From Pyxicephalus adspersus (Eukaryota > Chordata > Amphibia > Anura > Pyxicephalidae): a DNA stretch of 64,000 bases. Shown here in pieces: positions 46,034 through 55,869 of this stretch. Numbering within the stretch: position 1 is the stretch's first letter; the number at the start of each line of letters is the position of its first letter. Below the pieces are notes generated by a model. It had not been told where the DNA came from and ran no database searches. It was given only the letters and a program-made list of their open reading frames with translations. The stretch covers positions 21,582,618 to 21,646,617 of the forward strand of contig NC_092863.1 in assembly GCF_032062135.1 (NCBI RefSeq). The letters run 5' to 3'. The position numbers were made by a program, and so were the translations under genes.

Positions 46034-46151
46034 AACCTACAGCACCTGGTACTCCCAGGGGGTCACCCATGCAAGTACTAACCAGGCTCAACACAGTTTA
46101 CCTTCCGAGATAGACGAGAATGGGCACATTCAGACTGATGTGGCCGTATGC
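46034..46151 (-). pseudogene. 5S rRNA-like pseudogene, full length
   Basis: The minus strand reads as a 118-nt 5S relative: GGCCACATCAGTCTGAATGT near the 5' end, CTGGTTAGTACTTGCATGGG in the middle and CCAGGTGCTGTAGGTT at the 3' end. It is followed on the same strand by TTTTTT, a Pol III type terminator. The internal promoter A-box region is mutated, as are several stem bases. It could be a relic of a 5S cluster or a 5S-derived SINE head. Confidence 0.8.
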
Positions 46152-46229
46152 GATTGAATTACTCCCAATTTGATCTTTCGAATTTTTTAAGTTTAAATTA
46201 AAAGCAATATGATTGAACCATAGGAAAAT

Positions 46230-46315
46230 GGGTCTATAGCACCTGGTATCCCCAGTTGGTCTCCCATGCAAGTAGTTGCAAAGCTCAACCCTGCTTAGCC
46301 TTTGATATCAGATGC
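46230..46315 (-). pseudogene. 5S rRNA-like pseudogene, 3' two-thirds
   Basis: The minus strand has GGCTAAGCAGGGTTGAGC, then CTTGCATGGGAGACC and ATACCAGGTGCTATAGACCC. The 5' third is replaced by the minisatellite. The spacer between the two 5S copies (46152-46229) repeats the sequence at 45955-46033, so the unit (5S plus spacer) is a tandem of about 190 bp. Confidence 0.75.
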
Positions 46316-46332
46316 ATGATGTTTGTTTTATC

Positions 46333-46830
46333 TTGCTAAATATCAGAAAAGGCAGAAACAATTCTGTACTACACTCTACCTATTTCTCTGAAAAATATAC
46401 AGATATTTTATTCTGATCCCACTTGCTATCTATCAAAGAAGCTAAAAATTTTCTATATTTCTCTAAAAAAATACATATATTTTATTCTGATCCCACTTGC
46501 TATCAAAAAAGATATCACTTGATATCTATCAAAAAAGCCAGAACATTTTCTGTATTTCTCTCAAAAATATAGATATTTTATTCTGATCCCACTTGCTATC
46601 AAAAAAAGCCAGAAAAAATTCTGTATTTCTCTCAAAAATACATATATTTTATTCTGATAGCACTTGTTATCCATACAAAAAGCCATAAAATTTTCTGGAT
46701 TTCTCTCCAAAATAAATACAGATAATAAATTCTGATAGCACTTGCTATCTATCCAAAAAGCCATAACGATTTCTGTATTTCCCTCAAAAAAATACAGATA
46801 TTTCATTGTTTGATACCTCTTGCTATTTAC
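46333..46830. repeat. Minisatellite, ~71-96-bp units, about six copies
   Basis: Units begin near 46408, 46478, 46574, 46646, 46722 and 46798 with TATTTTATTCTGATCCCACTT or a variant, followed by TATCAAAAAAGCCAGAA-type sequence and TCTGTATTTCTCTCAAAAATA. Unit lengths vary. A 108-codon minus-strand frame is only a reflection of the repeat. Confidence 0.88.
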
Positions 46831-47184
46831 CAAAGAAGACCGTTTGGTACAGATGCATTTTTGCCAACAATAGGCAAAGGGTAACAACCAAAATACAAGA
46901 GAAGTAAACTTATCTTCAATAGAAAATGGATGAGCAGGAACTCAGGAGAGAACCACACACCAGCTCTTCCACCTCCAAGCAGAGATAATCAACTGCAAGA
47001 CCTGAAGTGTAAGACCAGACTAAATAGAGAAATAGTAATGATAACCAACTGCAGCTGGGACCAGAGGTGTGGTCATTACCAACAACAACACTGAAACAAG
47101 GGAAAGCAAATGGACTGTCAGATAACCTCATGTGCAGCCAGTCTCTCAGATCTTCTAACCTCAGTCACGGGAGGGACTGTGACA
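46831..47184 (-). repeat. 3' LTR of the minus-strand gypsy (left edge approximate)
   Basis: The right boundary is clear: ...GGGACTGTGACA followed by GTATCCCCCC, which is TGTCACAGTCCC after a polypurine tract on the minus strand. The left boundary is uncertain. Confidence 0.55.
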
Positions 47185-47189
47185 GTATC

Positions 47190-47450
47190 CCCCCTTCTAC
47201 GGGTGACCTCCGGACACCCGGGGCCGACCTTATCCCGATTAGCCCTGTGAAAGGCTTTCACTAGGTGCCTGGCATTAACGTTGGTCGCTGGAATCCACAT
47301 TCTCTCCTCTGGACCGTAGCCCTTCCAGTGAACGAGATACTTTGAGGGATCTACGGAGGATTCGGGAGTCCACTATCCTGGCGATCTGAAATTCCACAAT
47401 GACAGGAGCAGGAGGCAAGGAGGAGGGTTCAACAGATTCGACATATCTTT
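47190..47450 (-). pseudogene. Chromodomain at the gypsy integrase C-terminus
   Basis: Minus strand: APVIVEFQIARIVDSRILRRSL, then after a one-base shift WKG-like and GENVDSSDQR/MWIPATNVNARHLVKAFH. The pattern (EFQIARIVDSRI, later W-G-E-W-PA-NV) is that of a chromodomain, which in such elements reads histone marks and steers integration. The frame shift separates it from the integrase. Confidence 0.75.
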
Positions 47451-48359
47451 TCAGCAGAGATTTGTGGAAAACATTAATGAATGAATTTTTAAAGCCTGCA
47501 GAAGTTCGAGACGAAAGGCTACCAGGTTAATAATGGCGGAGATGATCTTATATGGACCAATAAACCTTGGACGCAACTTCCAAGAAGGTACTTTCAACTT
47601 AATGTTTCTTGTTGAAAGCCAAACTGAATCACCCACTCTTAGAACCGGACCACTCATTAGTTTCTTGTCAGCCATTTGTTTATACTTGTTGCCCATCTTT
47701 TTTAAATTATTTTGAATATTCCGCCAAATACATGACAAAGAAGAGGAAAATCTTTCCTCTTCTGGAATATCAGAAGTCTTAGTACCAGAAAATGTGCCAA
47801 ACCGCGGATGGAACCCATATGCCCCAAAAAACAACGACTTATCGGTGGACTCCTGTCTACGGTTATTTATGGCAAACTCGGCCAAAGACAAAAATGAAGA
47901 CCACTCCTCCTGATTCTCTAAGAAAAAACATCTCAAATAAGTCCCCAGATTCTGATTAGTGCGTTCAGTCTGTCCGTTCGACTGAGGATGAAAGGCCGAA
48001 CAGAAGAACAATTGTACCCCCAGGTGAGTGCAGAACGCCTTCCAGAATCTAGAAACAAACTGCGTCCCCCTATCAGACACCACATCAGAGGGAATACCAT
48101 GTACCTTCACGATGTTATCCACAAACACTTGTGTGAGGGTTTTAGAATTAGGTAACCCTGGTAATGCTATAAAGTGTGACATCTTACTGAAGCGATCACC
48201 AACCACAATCACAGTTTTTCCTGATGAAATAGGCAAATCTGTGATAAAGTCCATGGATAAGTAAGTCCAAGGTCGGGACGGAATGGATAACCGAAGAAGA
48301 GATCCTGAAGGCCGAGTATGTGTCATCTTAGCACATGCACAAGTACTACAAGCTGACAC
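47451..48359 (-). CDS. Gypsy integrase, 302-codon open frame
   Basis: Open from 48359 to 47451. The DD35E triad is intact: Asp37 in SMDFITDLP, Asp96 in VVSDRGTQF, Glu132 in NGQTERTNQ, with 35 residues between the last two. Downstream come the GPY/F-type block (RPRFIGPYKI) and AFRLELL. The N-terminal zinc domain lies upstream, beyond the MITE at 48376-48712, so the protein is cut off from the rest of pol. Recently decayed rather than ancient. Confidence 0.85.
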   Translation of the reverse strand: MSACSTCACAKMTHTRPSGSLLRLSIPSRPWTYLSMDFITDLPISSGKTVIVVGDRFSKMSHFIALPGLPNSKTLTQVFVDNIVKVHGIPSDVVSDRGTQFVSRFWKAFCTHLGVQLFFCSAFHPQSNGQTERTNQNLGTYLRCFFLENQEEWSSFLSLAEFAINNRRQESTDKSLFFGAYGFHPRFGTFSGTKTSDIPEEERFSSSLSCIWRNIQNNLKKMGNKYKQMADKKLMSGPVLRVGDSVWLSTRNIKLKVPSWKLRPRFIGPYKIISAIINLVAFRLELLQALKIHSLMFSTNLC

Positions 48360-48375
48360 ATAGCCTTCAACACTT

Positions 48376-48712
48376 TAAAGCTGCGTACACACGTCAAATT
48401 TTTCTCGCCCGATAATCGGCATCGGCCAGATATCGGACGAGGATTTGGCGTGTGTACAGCCCAGGTCGTTCATCGTCTGTGGATCCGTCCTGGCGCATCC
48501 ACGGACGATGAACGATGAGCGATCCTAATGCAAGGGAAGGGGGAGAGCGCGCAGCAGGGTGCCCCTCCGTCGTTCTCCCCTCCCCTCTCCATAGAGCAGA
48601 CTGGTGCTGTATGTACAGTACTCGTTCATGCATCGTGTAGTCCTTTGTCGTTGGAAAGGATCGTGAAAGATCCTTTCCAACGACAAGAATTGCAGGTGTG
48701 TAAGCAGCTTTA
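48376..48712. mobile_element. MITE with TAAAGCTGCGTACACAC termini, 337 bp
   Basis: The left end TAAAGCTGCGTACACACG pairs with the reverse complement of the right end (TAAAGCTGCTTACACACC). Inside, CGTTGGAAAGGATC and GATCCTTTCCAACG form another palindrome. Inserted in the gypsy pol gene, so younger than it. Target duplication unresolved. Confidence 0.82.
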
Positions 48713-48923
48713 CATAACCCTGGCCACTAGAATCTACGAGAGATGAGATCGATCGTGGATCTGCTCCCAGGGTGTCCTGTAAGGACTGCACAGTGATGTT
48801 CCTTGAACACCCTGTGTCGTAATTCAGGAGGAACAAACAACTTCCCCAGAGGGCAAGAATCCGGTGCATCTCCTTGGACCTCCAACACCTCTGTCTCAAG
48901 ATCGGGATAAAGGGCGGATATTA

Positions 48924-49424
48924 CTACCCCTTCAGATAATATCGGACCAGGATCTTCCGAATCACCCCCCCAGGAAAACTACACGACAAAGCATCCGCCT
49001 TGACGATCTTAGCCCCAGGGTGATAGGTGACAATGAAGTTAAATCTGGTAAAAAACAATGACCATCTGGCTTGCCTTGAGTTCAGAGGTTTAGACGACTC
49101 CAAGTAAGCCAGATTTTTGTGATCGGTAATTACCGTAATAGGATGAACCGCTCCTTCCAACCAATGACGCCATTCCTCAAAAGCCAACTTAATGGCCAGC
49201 AACTCTCTATTACCCACGTCATAATTTCTTTCTGCATTAGAGAGTTTCTTAGAGAAAAAAGCACAAGGGTGCCATTTACTAGGTGAAGGACCCTGCCACA
49301 AGACTGCTCCTACCCCTACCTCAGATGCGTCAACTTCCACAATAAATGGCTGTGACACATCTGGTTGCACCAGTATAGGGGCAGAAGCAAAACACCGCTT
49401 CAGACCAGACTGAGATATCCGCAC
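48924..49424 (-). CDS. Gypsy RNase H, 166-codon open frame
   Basis: RNase H acidic residues are all present: VDAS ([13 protein letters not shown]), NRELLA and TDHKNL. It ends with the typical [14 protein letters not shown] stretch. One frameshift upstream separates it from the RT. Confidence 0.85.
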   Translation of the reverse strand: MRISQSGLKRCFASAPILVQPDVSQPFIVEVDASEVGVGAVLWQGPSPSKWHPCAFFSKKLSNAERNYDVGNRELLAIKLAFEEWRHWLEGAVHPITVITDHKNLAYLESSKPLNSRQARWSLFFTRFNFIVTYHPGAKIVKADALSCSFPGGVIRKILVRYYLKG

Positions 49425-49485
49425 CTTTCCTAGTCATGTCCGTTAAAGGTTTAACCACAGTCGAGTAATTCAAAATAAATTTACG

Positions 49486-50190
49486 TTAGTAGTTGGTGAA
49501 CCCCAAAAATCGCATAAGCGCTTTCAGATTTTCGGGTCGATCCCAGTCCAACACCGCACAGAACTTTTCATGATCCATCTGAAACTCTGAAGATGAGAGT
49601 AGGTAACCCAGGAATAGCACCTCCAGAACTGCAAAGACACACTTCTCCAGCTTATCATACAGTTTATTCTCTCTTAGGATCTGTAACACTTGATTCACGC
49701 GGTCCTGATGAGTCTTCATGTCTGGAGAATAAATTAGTATATCATCTAGATACACCACCACAAACCTGCCCATCAGATGCTGAAAGATGTCATTAATGAA
49801 ATGTTGGAAAACTGCAGGAGCATTGGTTAACCCAAAAGGCATGACTATATTCTCAAAATGACCCTCAGGGGTATTAAAGGCTGTCTTCCATTTGTCCCCC
49901 TCCTTGATCCTCCCTCAAATCCAACTTAGAGAACACCTTGGCACCGACAATCTGGTTGAACAAATCCGGGATCAACGGAAGGGGGTAAGGATCACGGACA
50001 GTAATACAATTAAGCTCACAGAAGTCCAAACATGGCCTAAGAGGTCCGTCCTTCTTCTTAACAAGGAAAAACCCTGCAGCTACTGGAGATTTGGATGGTC
50101 TGATAAGATCTTTAGCAAAACTTTCGGTGATATATTCTCGCATTGGCTGCCCTTTCGGGTTCGGAAAGGCTACACAACCGAGACTTAGGC
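49486..50190 (-). pseudogene. Gypsy reverse transcriptase, one frameshift
   Basis: Upstream part (50190-49874): [18 protein letters not shown] and FSKLDL. Downstream part (49842-49486): MPFGLTNAPAVFQHFINDIF and VVVYLDDILIYSPD with the YLDD active site intact (Asp33 and Asp34 of this frame). They are offset by a shift near 49850-49910 ([14 protein letters not shown] is the out-of-frame tail). Confidence 0.88.
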
Positions 50191-50640
50191 AACTTAGCTC
50201 TGGGAATAAGGTTGATGGGGCAATCATACTCCCGATGTGGAGGTAACTCCTTGTGTCCACCTTCCGAGAATACATCAGAAAAATCAGAAATAAACGAAGG
50301 TACAAGATTAGTGGCTGCCACAAAAAGCGATGTGTTAAGACAGTTGTCTATGCAATAATCACTCCACTCAAGGATCTGTCTCACTTGCCAGTCGATGGTT
50401 GGATTATGTTTGCTTAACCATGGTAAACCTAGTACCAACAGAGCAGGCAGACCCTCCAGCACAAAACACGAGATGGATTCTTGATGAAAATCACCCACTT
50501 TTAAAAGGATGAGATATTTTTGTCTAATGTACTTGTTGTCAACCCATGCATACGGACAACTGACCATCAACTAAGTTAACCCCTGCCCCACTGTCAATAA
50601 ATACTTCAATTCCCACTGTTTTGGAGTTTAGCGTCACCTA
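50191..50640 (-). pseudogene. Gypsy aspartic protease and linker
   Basis: VFIDSGAGVNLVDGQLS (near 50615-50560) holds the DSG active site of a retropepsin; downstream VLGLPWLSKHNPTIDW is the conserved end of the fold. A shift near 50570 separates the two. Confidence 0.8.
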
Positions 50641-50892
50641 CGCAGACAGGAGAAATCGGGTACTACCGGTAAATGACAAAAGTAACTTCTTTGTTTCCCC
50701 ACCCAGACCACCAAGAGTGAAATGAGAGTTAAACACATTTTTTTTTCTTTTGTTTTCACTTTGGTGTTGAACATAAGGGCAAATGTTAACAAAATGTCTC
50801 CATTTTCCACACAAAAAGCAGAGTCCCTTCTTATCCCCACCAGACATGAACTCAAGCGTCTCTCCACCCAAAGTGTCAGAGGAGGCTTCCAT
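50638..50892 (-). pseudogene. Gypsy gag C-terminus with zinc knuckle
   Basis: The 84-aa frame has CFLCGKWRHFVNIC, a CX2CX4HX4C zinc knuckle, the nucleocapsid signature. The upstream gag is not recognised beyond about 50960. Confidence 0.8.
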
Positions 50893-50960
50893 CCTATATG
50901 ATAGAACTTCCTGAGATTGAGAAACCTTAGATCTCTCCCTTAGGCATCTCAGGTCTGAGA

Positions 50961-51178
50961 TGTGTGTGGAGCACCAATACGCTGGTAGATTTATTGAGAG
51001 GGCGGACTACAACTATACAGCAACGTCATGTGGAGAGTATTGTGGACTGGGTCTCAAGGACCTCAAGTTCAGCAGGCTCTCCTTCTTATATGTCTGGCCT
51101 GAATGGAACAGAGACAACCACTGCTAACAATCTTCCTCAGATAGCTTGAACTCACCAAACACCTTGAATGCACAAGTC
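50961..51178. other. Junction region between gypsy and the Myb-like gene
   Basis: No recognised family; only short frames. Confidence 0.4.
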
Positions 51179-51521
51179 TTTATTGTTGCATGTACAGATT
51201 AACACGTTTTCACAGATGTACAGGTATTGCAGATGTACAGGTATTTGCAGGTCAAAAGAAATATTCCTTTCCTAGCCTCAGCACATGTTACTAGCAACAG
51301 TCATGAAGAATCCTACAATGAAAAAAGAAGGAAGAGAGCTCATAAAAAGGGATGAGGCATACAGCAAAATAAAGTGCAATAAAACATAGACCATAAGATG
51401 GCAGTAGAACAATACCCTAAACATAAAGCATAACTATAACACAAATGCACAGAAATATTACTGCTGGAGGCAGCACAGCTATGGCCCCTACACTGTTCAT
51501 GTGAGTGGACGCCTCAGCCTC

Positions 51522-51731
51522 TTCACATTCATCAATAGTTGGAGCCTCTACAGTCTTAACCTCTTCACAATTATCAATAGTTGGAGCCTCTACAGTCTTG
51601 AACTCTTCATATTCAGAAATAGTCGGAGCTTCTACAGTCTTAACCTCTTCATATTCATCTAAAGTTGGAGCCTCTATAGTCTTAACCTCTTCATTTTCAT
51701 CAATAGTTGGAGCCTCTACAGTCTTAACCTA
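51522..51731. repeat. Minisatellite, 42-bp unit x5
   Basis: Unit TTCATATTCATCAATAGTTG followed by GAGCCTCTACAGTCTTAACCTC. It lies in the putative 3' UTR of the Myb-like gene. The 42-bp unit keeps frame: on the minus strand it reads as a 14-residue acidic repeat (EVKTVEAPTIDEYE). Confidence 0.92.
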
Positions 51732-51778
51732 CTCATGTCTTTTTTTATTCCTGCTAGCCAACAACCTAGAAAGAACGT

Positions 51779-52902
51779 TCATTTGATGAATGAATAATGA
51801 CTGTAAGCTACATGAAATCCTGCTAGATCCTTCTTTGTATCTGTAACAAAAAATGGTGAAAGTAGTGTGAGAATGTGTTGAATTGCAACATATGTTACAA
51901 AAGTTGATTCTAAAGTTAGCTTACAGGCAACCTCCTCGGCCTTGGCCGCCTCCTCTGATTCATCAGAGGACTCTGGCTGCAGATGTTGGGCAGCGGGCTC
52001 CTCCTCCAGAGATGGCTCCTCCTCTCCCTGGGAAGGCACCTCCTCCTCAACTGGCTCCTCCCAGACTGGCTCCTCCTCCCCTGGGGATGACACCTCCTTC
52101 TCCTCAGTCTCCTCCTCCCTGACTGGCTCCTCCTCCCCTGGGGATGGCACCTCCTCCTCCTCAGTCTTCTCCTCCATGACTGGCTCCTCCTCCCCTGGGG
52201 ATGGCATCTCCTCCTCCTCCACATCCTGGGGAATGCCTAGTCGCCCGTGTGGCCGCTGTATTATTTGCAGCCGCCGACGTGATGGAGAGTTGGCTGTAAT
52301 AACAAAGTCAAATATACAAAATTAATAAGGGCAGTAAAATATAGGAAGTGAAAAACAAACAGTTCTAGGCTAAACAATACTACTTTACACCAACAACAAA
52401 CATTCTAAAACACCATTCCTTAACAAGTGGAGAAGACAAAATGCAAAACTTACCAGACAGGATGCGGTCCCCCACTTCGCGCACCAAATCTGGTCTCCTC
52501 CGCTTTAGGTCGCTCCAAGTGTGTTGTATCTGAGCGAATATTGGGCATGTCCCTGCAGGGGTCCACAGCCTGTCAGCCAGCCTCTCAGCAATTTGTCTCT
52601 TGACAAAAATTGACCTCTGTTAAATGTGCAAACATGCATGATGCATAAAACACATTTAAATGTGCAAACATGCATGATGCATAAAACGCATTTAAATGTG
52701 CAAACTTGCATGATGCATAAAATGCATTTAAATGTGCAAACATGCATGATTCAAAAAACACATTGAAATGTGAAAACATGGACAAAATGTATGCTTATTG
52801 TAGTAAAAATAATCCCCCTCCCCCCTGCTAAAACTTTTTTAAAAAATTACTTACCTTAATAACAAAGCGCAGGTCCCTCTCTTCAAAGAATGGGCGCGGC
52901 AT
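51779..52902 (-). CDS. Myb/SANT-like DNA-binding protein gene, four exons
   Basis: Exon 1 52902-52855 (MPRPFFEERDLRFVIK, donor gtaagt); exon 2 52616-52454 (acceptor tttaacag, donor gtaagt); exon 3 52293-51925 (acceptor ttattacag, donor gtaagc); exon 4 51840-51779 (acceptor tttgttacag, stop TGA). Phases 0, 1 and 1 agree at each junction, giving 642 nt or 213 aa. Exon 2 has KRQIAERL and HTWSDLKRRRPDL, like the Myb/SANT-type domain found in Harbinger-associated and related frog proteins. Exon 3 encodes an acidic ~14-15-residue repeat (EEEVPSPGEEEPV, about five times). Another frame of exon 4 (SLQSLFIHQMNVLSRLLASR) looks more protein-like, so a one-base indel is possible. AATAAA in reverse at 51184-51179 could end the transcript. 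Host gene or transposon-derived: not decided. Confidence 0.6.
52621..52779. repeat. Minisatellite, 36-bp unit x4.4
   Basis: Unit AAATGTGCAAACATGCATGA followed by TGCATAAAACACATTT. Located in intron 1 of the Myb-like gene, next to the splice acceptor of exon 2. Confidence 0.92.
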
Positions 52903-53130
52903 GATGATAATACAGATATGAAACTTCCTGGTTTACTCCCGCCTACTGTAAAACGTGGCCAAGCCACGCATTTGCACGTACGCCTGCTGTATGCGCATCA
53001 ATACCCGCTTGTAGCCGGTGTTACGGTGTTGCGCATAGGTACGCGCATATTATTTTATATCAATATACTTTTTGTATATATTTTTTGTTATTTTTTTTTT
53101 TGAATTATGGACTAACCTGCTGGTTTGTAC

Positions 53131-53285
53131 ACTTTGAGCCAAACATATGTTCTTGCTTTTCAAGCCTTTCAGGTTGTTTATTCAGTTTGAATGTTAGACC
53201 TTGCCCAACTATATATCGACTTACCTCAGCTTGGTAGTGGAAGCACATAAAGGGGGTTTCCTCCTTTAACCAGAAGCAATATCTG
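53131..53285. repeat. Direct repeat, copy 1
   Basis: Shares with 53490-53655 the order CACTTTG.GCCAAACAT, TTCTTGCTTTTC, CTTCAGG, CCTCAGCTTGGTAGTGGAAGC, ACATAAAGG and TTTAACCAGAAGCAATATC. Diverged. Confidence 0.8.
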
Positions 53286-53489
53286 GTGATGGAAGGAGGT
53301 CCAGGTTGCCAAGCACAACATCAAAGCACATTGATTGCCAAGCTCACAAGCAAGGTCTCGCACTCTTAGAAATGAACAGATGTTGTGTTGTTTCTTAACT
53401 TAATCCTCCTAAATACTGGAGTGTATGCATTATTTAGGTGTTTACACAAAAAAAATTGTACTAGTATATCAAAGTTCCAAGGCCAAATC

Positions 53490-53655
53490 CACTTTGTGCC
53501 AAACATTTTCTTGCTTTTCCATCCCTTCAGGGTGTTTTTTCAGATTTGAATGGCATTTTAGATCTTGGCCCACTATATATATTTGACTTACTCACCTCAG
53601 CTTGGTAGTGGAAGCACATAAAGGTGGATTCCTTCTTTTAACCAGAAGCAATATC
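53490..53655. repeat. Direct repeat, copy 2
   Basis: See 53131-53285. Period about 360 bp. The surrounding region (52910-54760) is otherwise without a gene; a GC-rich patch at 53960-54050 and a reverse AATAAA near 54218 are the only other marks. Confidence 0.8.
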
Positions 53656-54764
53656 CTCCATGAATGTTCCTTGTAGCCAAGCCCATGATATCCATAATCA
53701 TAGGAAGAAATAGGCAATCTTTGCAATGTGAAGAAATATGGTCCAAAAAGCCCTGTTTGCCTATTTCTTCCTATAATTTCTCTTTTCTATGTATATGTAC
53801 ACACATCTAAATGCAAACATGTTTGGCTTTTTGTGCGCTCATGTCTATACATACATGAGTGCATATGAAGCAAAACATGCAATATACACAAAAAAATACA
53901 AACTTAACTTAGTGGGGACTGTGCAAAAGTGCAGCATTTTTCAACTGATAAAACAGTTCAGGCACACGTAGCAGGTCCGCCGTGGCGCACAACTATGAGC
54001 TACACGCGCCTGAACTGAACGCGCACAACTATGCGCAACAAACAACTGAGTTTTAATAAGACAATTGTGCTGTTTTTAGCCTTTCAAATAATTCAGAGGC
54101 AGGAACAGCTTAAAAACAATCACAGTTGTCTTTTTAAACTGTTTGTCCTGGGAGATTAGAAAGGAGATCACATAACAAACCCCCAAAAAACAAATGACAA
54201 CATTTTAGAAACAACTTTATTCAAAAGAAACATTTGCTAAAAGGTCATAATAAAATAAAAAAAACACATCAAAACCAAAACCTTTACACTAAATGACAAA
54301 AACATTTAAAAGAACAAACAAAACACATGTAAACCCATACTTCCATGTAAAGCCAAAATAGTTCAAAAATGGCCCAACAAATATTGCATTCAAAAAATAT
54401 TTACCAAACCAATATGCAATTTTGCCCTATCAAGGGTGGAAAACTGGACTAGAAAATATTTATGCAGGACAAACATTGAAAAGTGGTAATAAAGGCAGAA
54501 TTTTGCAATCAGACAATATGGCCACAAACACAATACCATAGCATTAAAATTGACTTCAAAATTGCAAAATAGCCATTAAACCATTCAAAGTAAAAAAATA
54601 AAATAAAAAAGAAGCTATAGTGCTAAATGGTAAGCAAAGTACCAAATGCAGCAACATAGATTATTAGGATAACACACAAAACAACAGCCCCTCCAAGAAA
54701 AGAAAAAGACAAAAGGAAAAAGCAAGTTAAACCACACCCTTATATATTCTCAAATTTAAGTGCA

Positions 54765-55031
54765 CAGGTGATAGAAATTCACTTGCATGTTTTAAACATT
54801 TGAACAGCACAAATATTTTTTAGGGCTAAGGGTAAATGTGTGCCATTAGAAAGAATGTTTTTTTTAGGGGAACAGTGACTTTTAATGCAAGCTCGCCAGT
54901 GTAAAACTGCCGGGGATGCGCGGCTCCAGCAGCGAGCTCATTTAGTAGGTGGATTGTGCGACGGCTTCCGATTTTAGATCGCACATACGAAAGACCAAGC
55001 CTCTGATTTTGCTTAGTGAATCAGGGCCATA
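54765..55031. mobile_element. Fragment of the GGCCCTRATTCAT MITE, reverse orientation
   Basis: The reverse complement matches 59110-59370: CTAAAAAACATTCTTTCTAATGG, CGAGCTTGCATTAAAAGTCAC and the terminus GTGAATCAGGGCCAT. It truncates the left PLE 3 terminal repeat. Confidence 0.75.
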
Positions 55032-55493
55032 GTCTAAGATGATTCACTAATACCTTTCTATGTTTAATAAATACACCTAGATCACACTCAAGCCGTTACA
55101 TTAGGCGCACAGCTACCCCTGAGGAAGCCTGCAAAGGGTGAAACGCATCAGGTAACAAGGCTGTAATCAAACACCTGTACCTATTCGTGTTCTTTGTACA
55201 TATGGTTTGCTTTAAGCTATATGGAATTGATAATACCCCTAAATAGGTGATCTATGTCTAGTGTATAGGTACTGGACCTCAAGGAATGGAGCCATAATGA
55301 AATAAGCAAATATTGTTTATCTTATGAATATGTAAAAACCCTGCCTGTCTTTCATGTTCATATATAAATTTCAGGGTTGGCAAATATACATATACTGTAT
55401 TTCAGGGTTGGCAAATATCCAACTTAAGGGAACTTTAACTTAGAATGATACCTTTCCACACACATTCCTAGAATCTCTTTCCATTTTCTTGTT
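55030..55493 (+). repeat. PLE 3 left terminal repeat (pseudo-LTR)
   Basis: Matches 61376-61835 with scattered differences from AGTCTAAGATGATTCACT to CTAGAATCTCTTTCCATTTT. Contains the CTGAGGAAGCC...GAAACGCATC motif at 55118-55152. The left edge is cut by a MITE. Confidence 0.82.
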
Positions 55494-55869
55494 AAAAATC
55501 CTCTTGGGTCTTCTCATTACGCGAACTCCAAAAGGGACAGTGGAAAAAACGATAAAAACAATATTCTTCTCTTTATTCATTTCTCTAACTTTATTCAAAA
55601 TAGTATATGGATATTCTTGGCAATGCCTGGGACAAATTTATGTCCCAAATAGAACAAATGTAAAGAAACCCAAATAAACAGATTATTCAGTTCATTAATC
55701 TTCAAATTTAAATTTATTTTGGAAAAAGTCACTCATTCACTGGCATGTGAATTTTTTCTAAAAGTATATTGCAGAATAAATCAACCCTCCTGCACTTAGA
55801 GTCCAAATTTTTCTCAACGTCAACTATACAGAATAGATTAGGACGGAATGGGAAAATGTTTTAAATGAC

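Larger units (their letters stand above)
46831..50960 (-). mobile_element. Ty3/gypsy chromovirus-type element
   Basis: On the minus strand, right to left: gag zinc knuckle (near 50800), aspartic protease (near 50600), RT (50190-49486), RNase H (49424-48924), integrase (48359-47451), chromodomain (about 47440-47190), polypurine tract and 3' LTR. This is the order of Ty3/gypsy chromoviruses. No 5' LTR is recognised; the gag N-terminus is missing beyond about 50960. A 337-bp MITE interrupts it at 48376. Confidence 0.88.

Noticed and set aside
46333..46830. Possible CRISPR-like array
   Set aside because: Units are contiguous, variable in length and without unique spacers; the genome is eukaryotic. 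Same for 51522-51731 and 52621-52779.
51883..52325. Pro-rich and Ser/Gly-rich frames
   Set aside because: Antisense and shifted readings of the acidic repeat exon.
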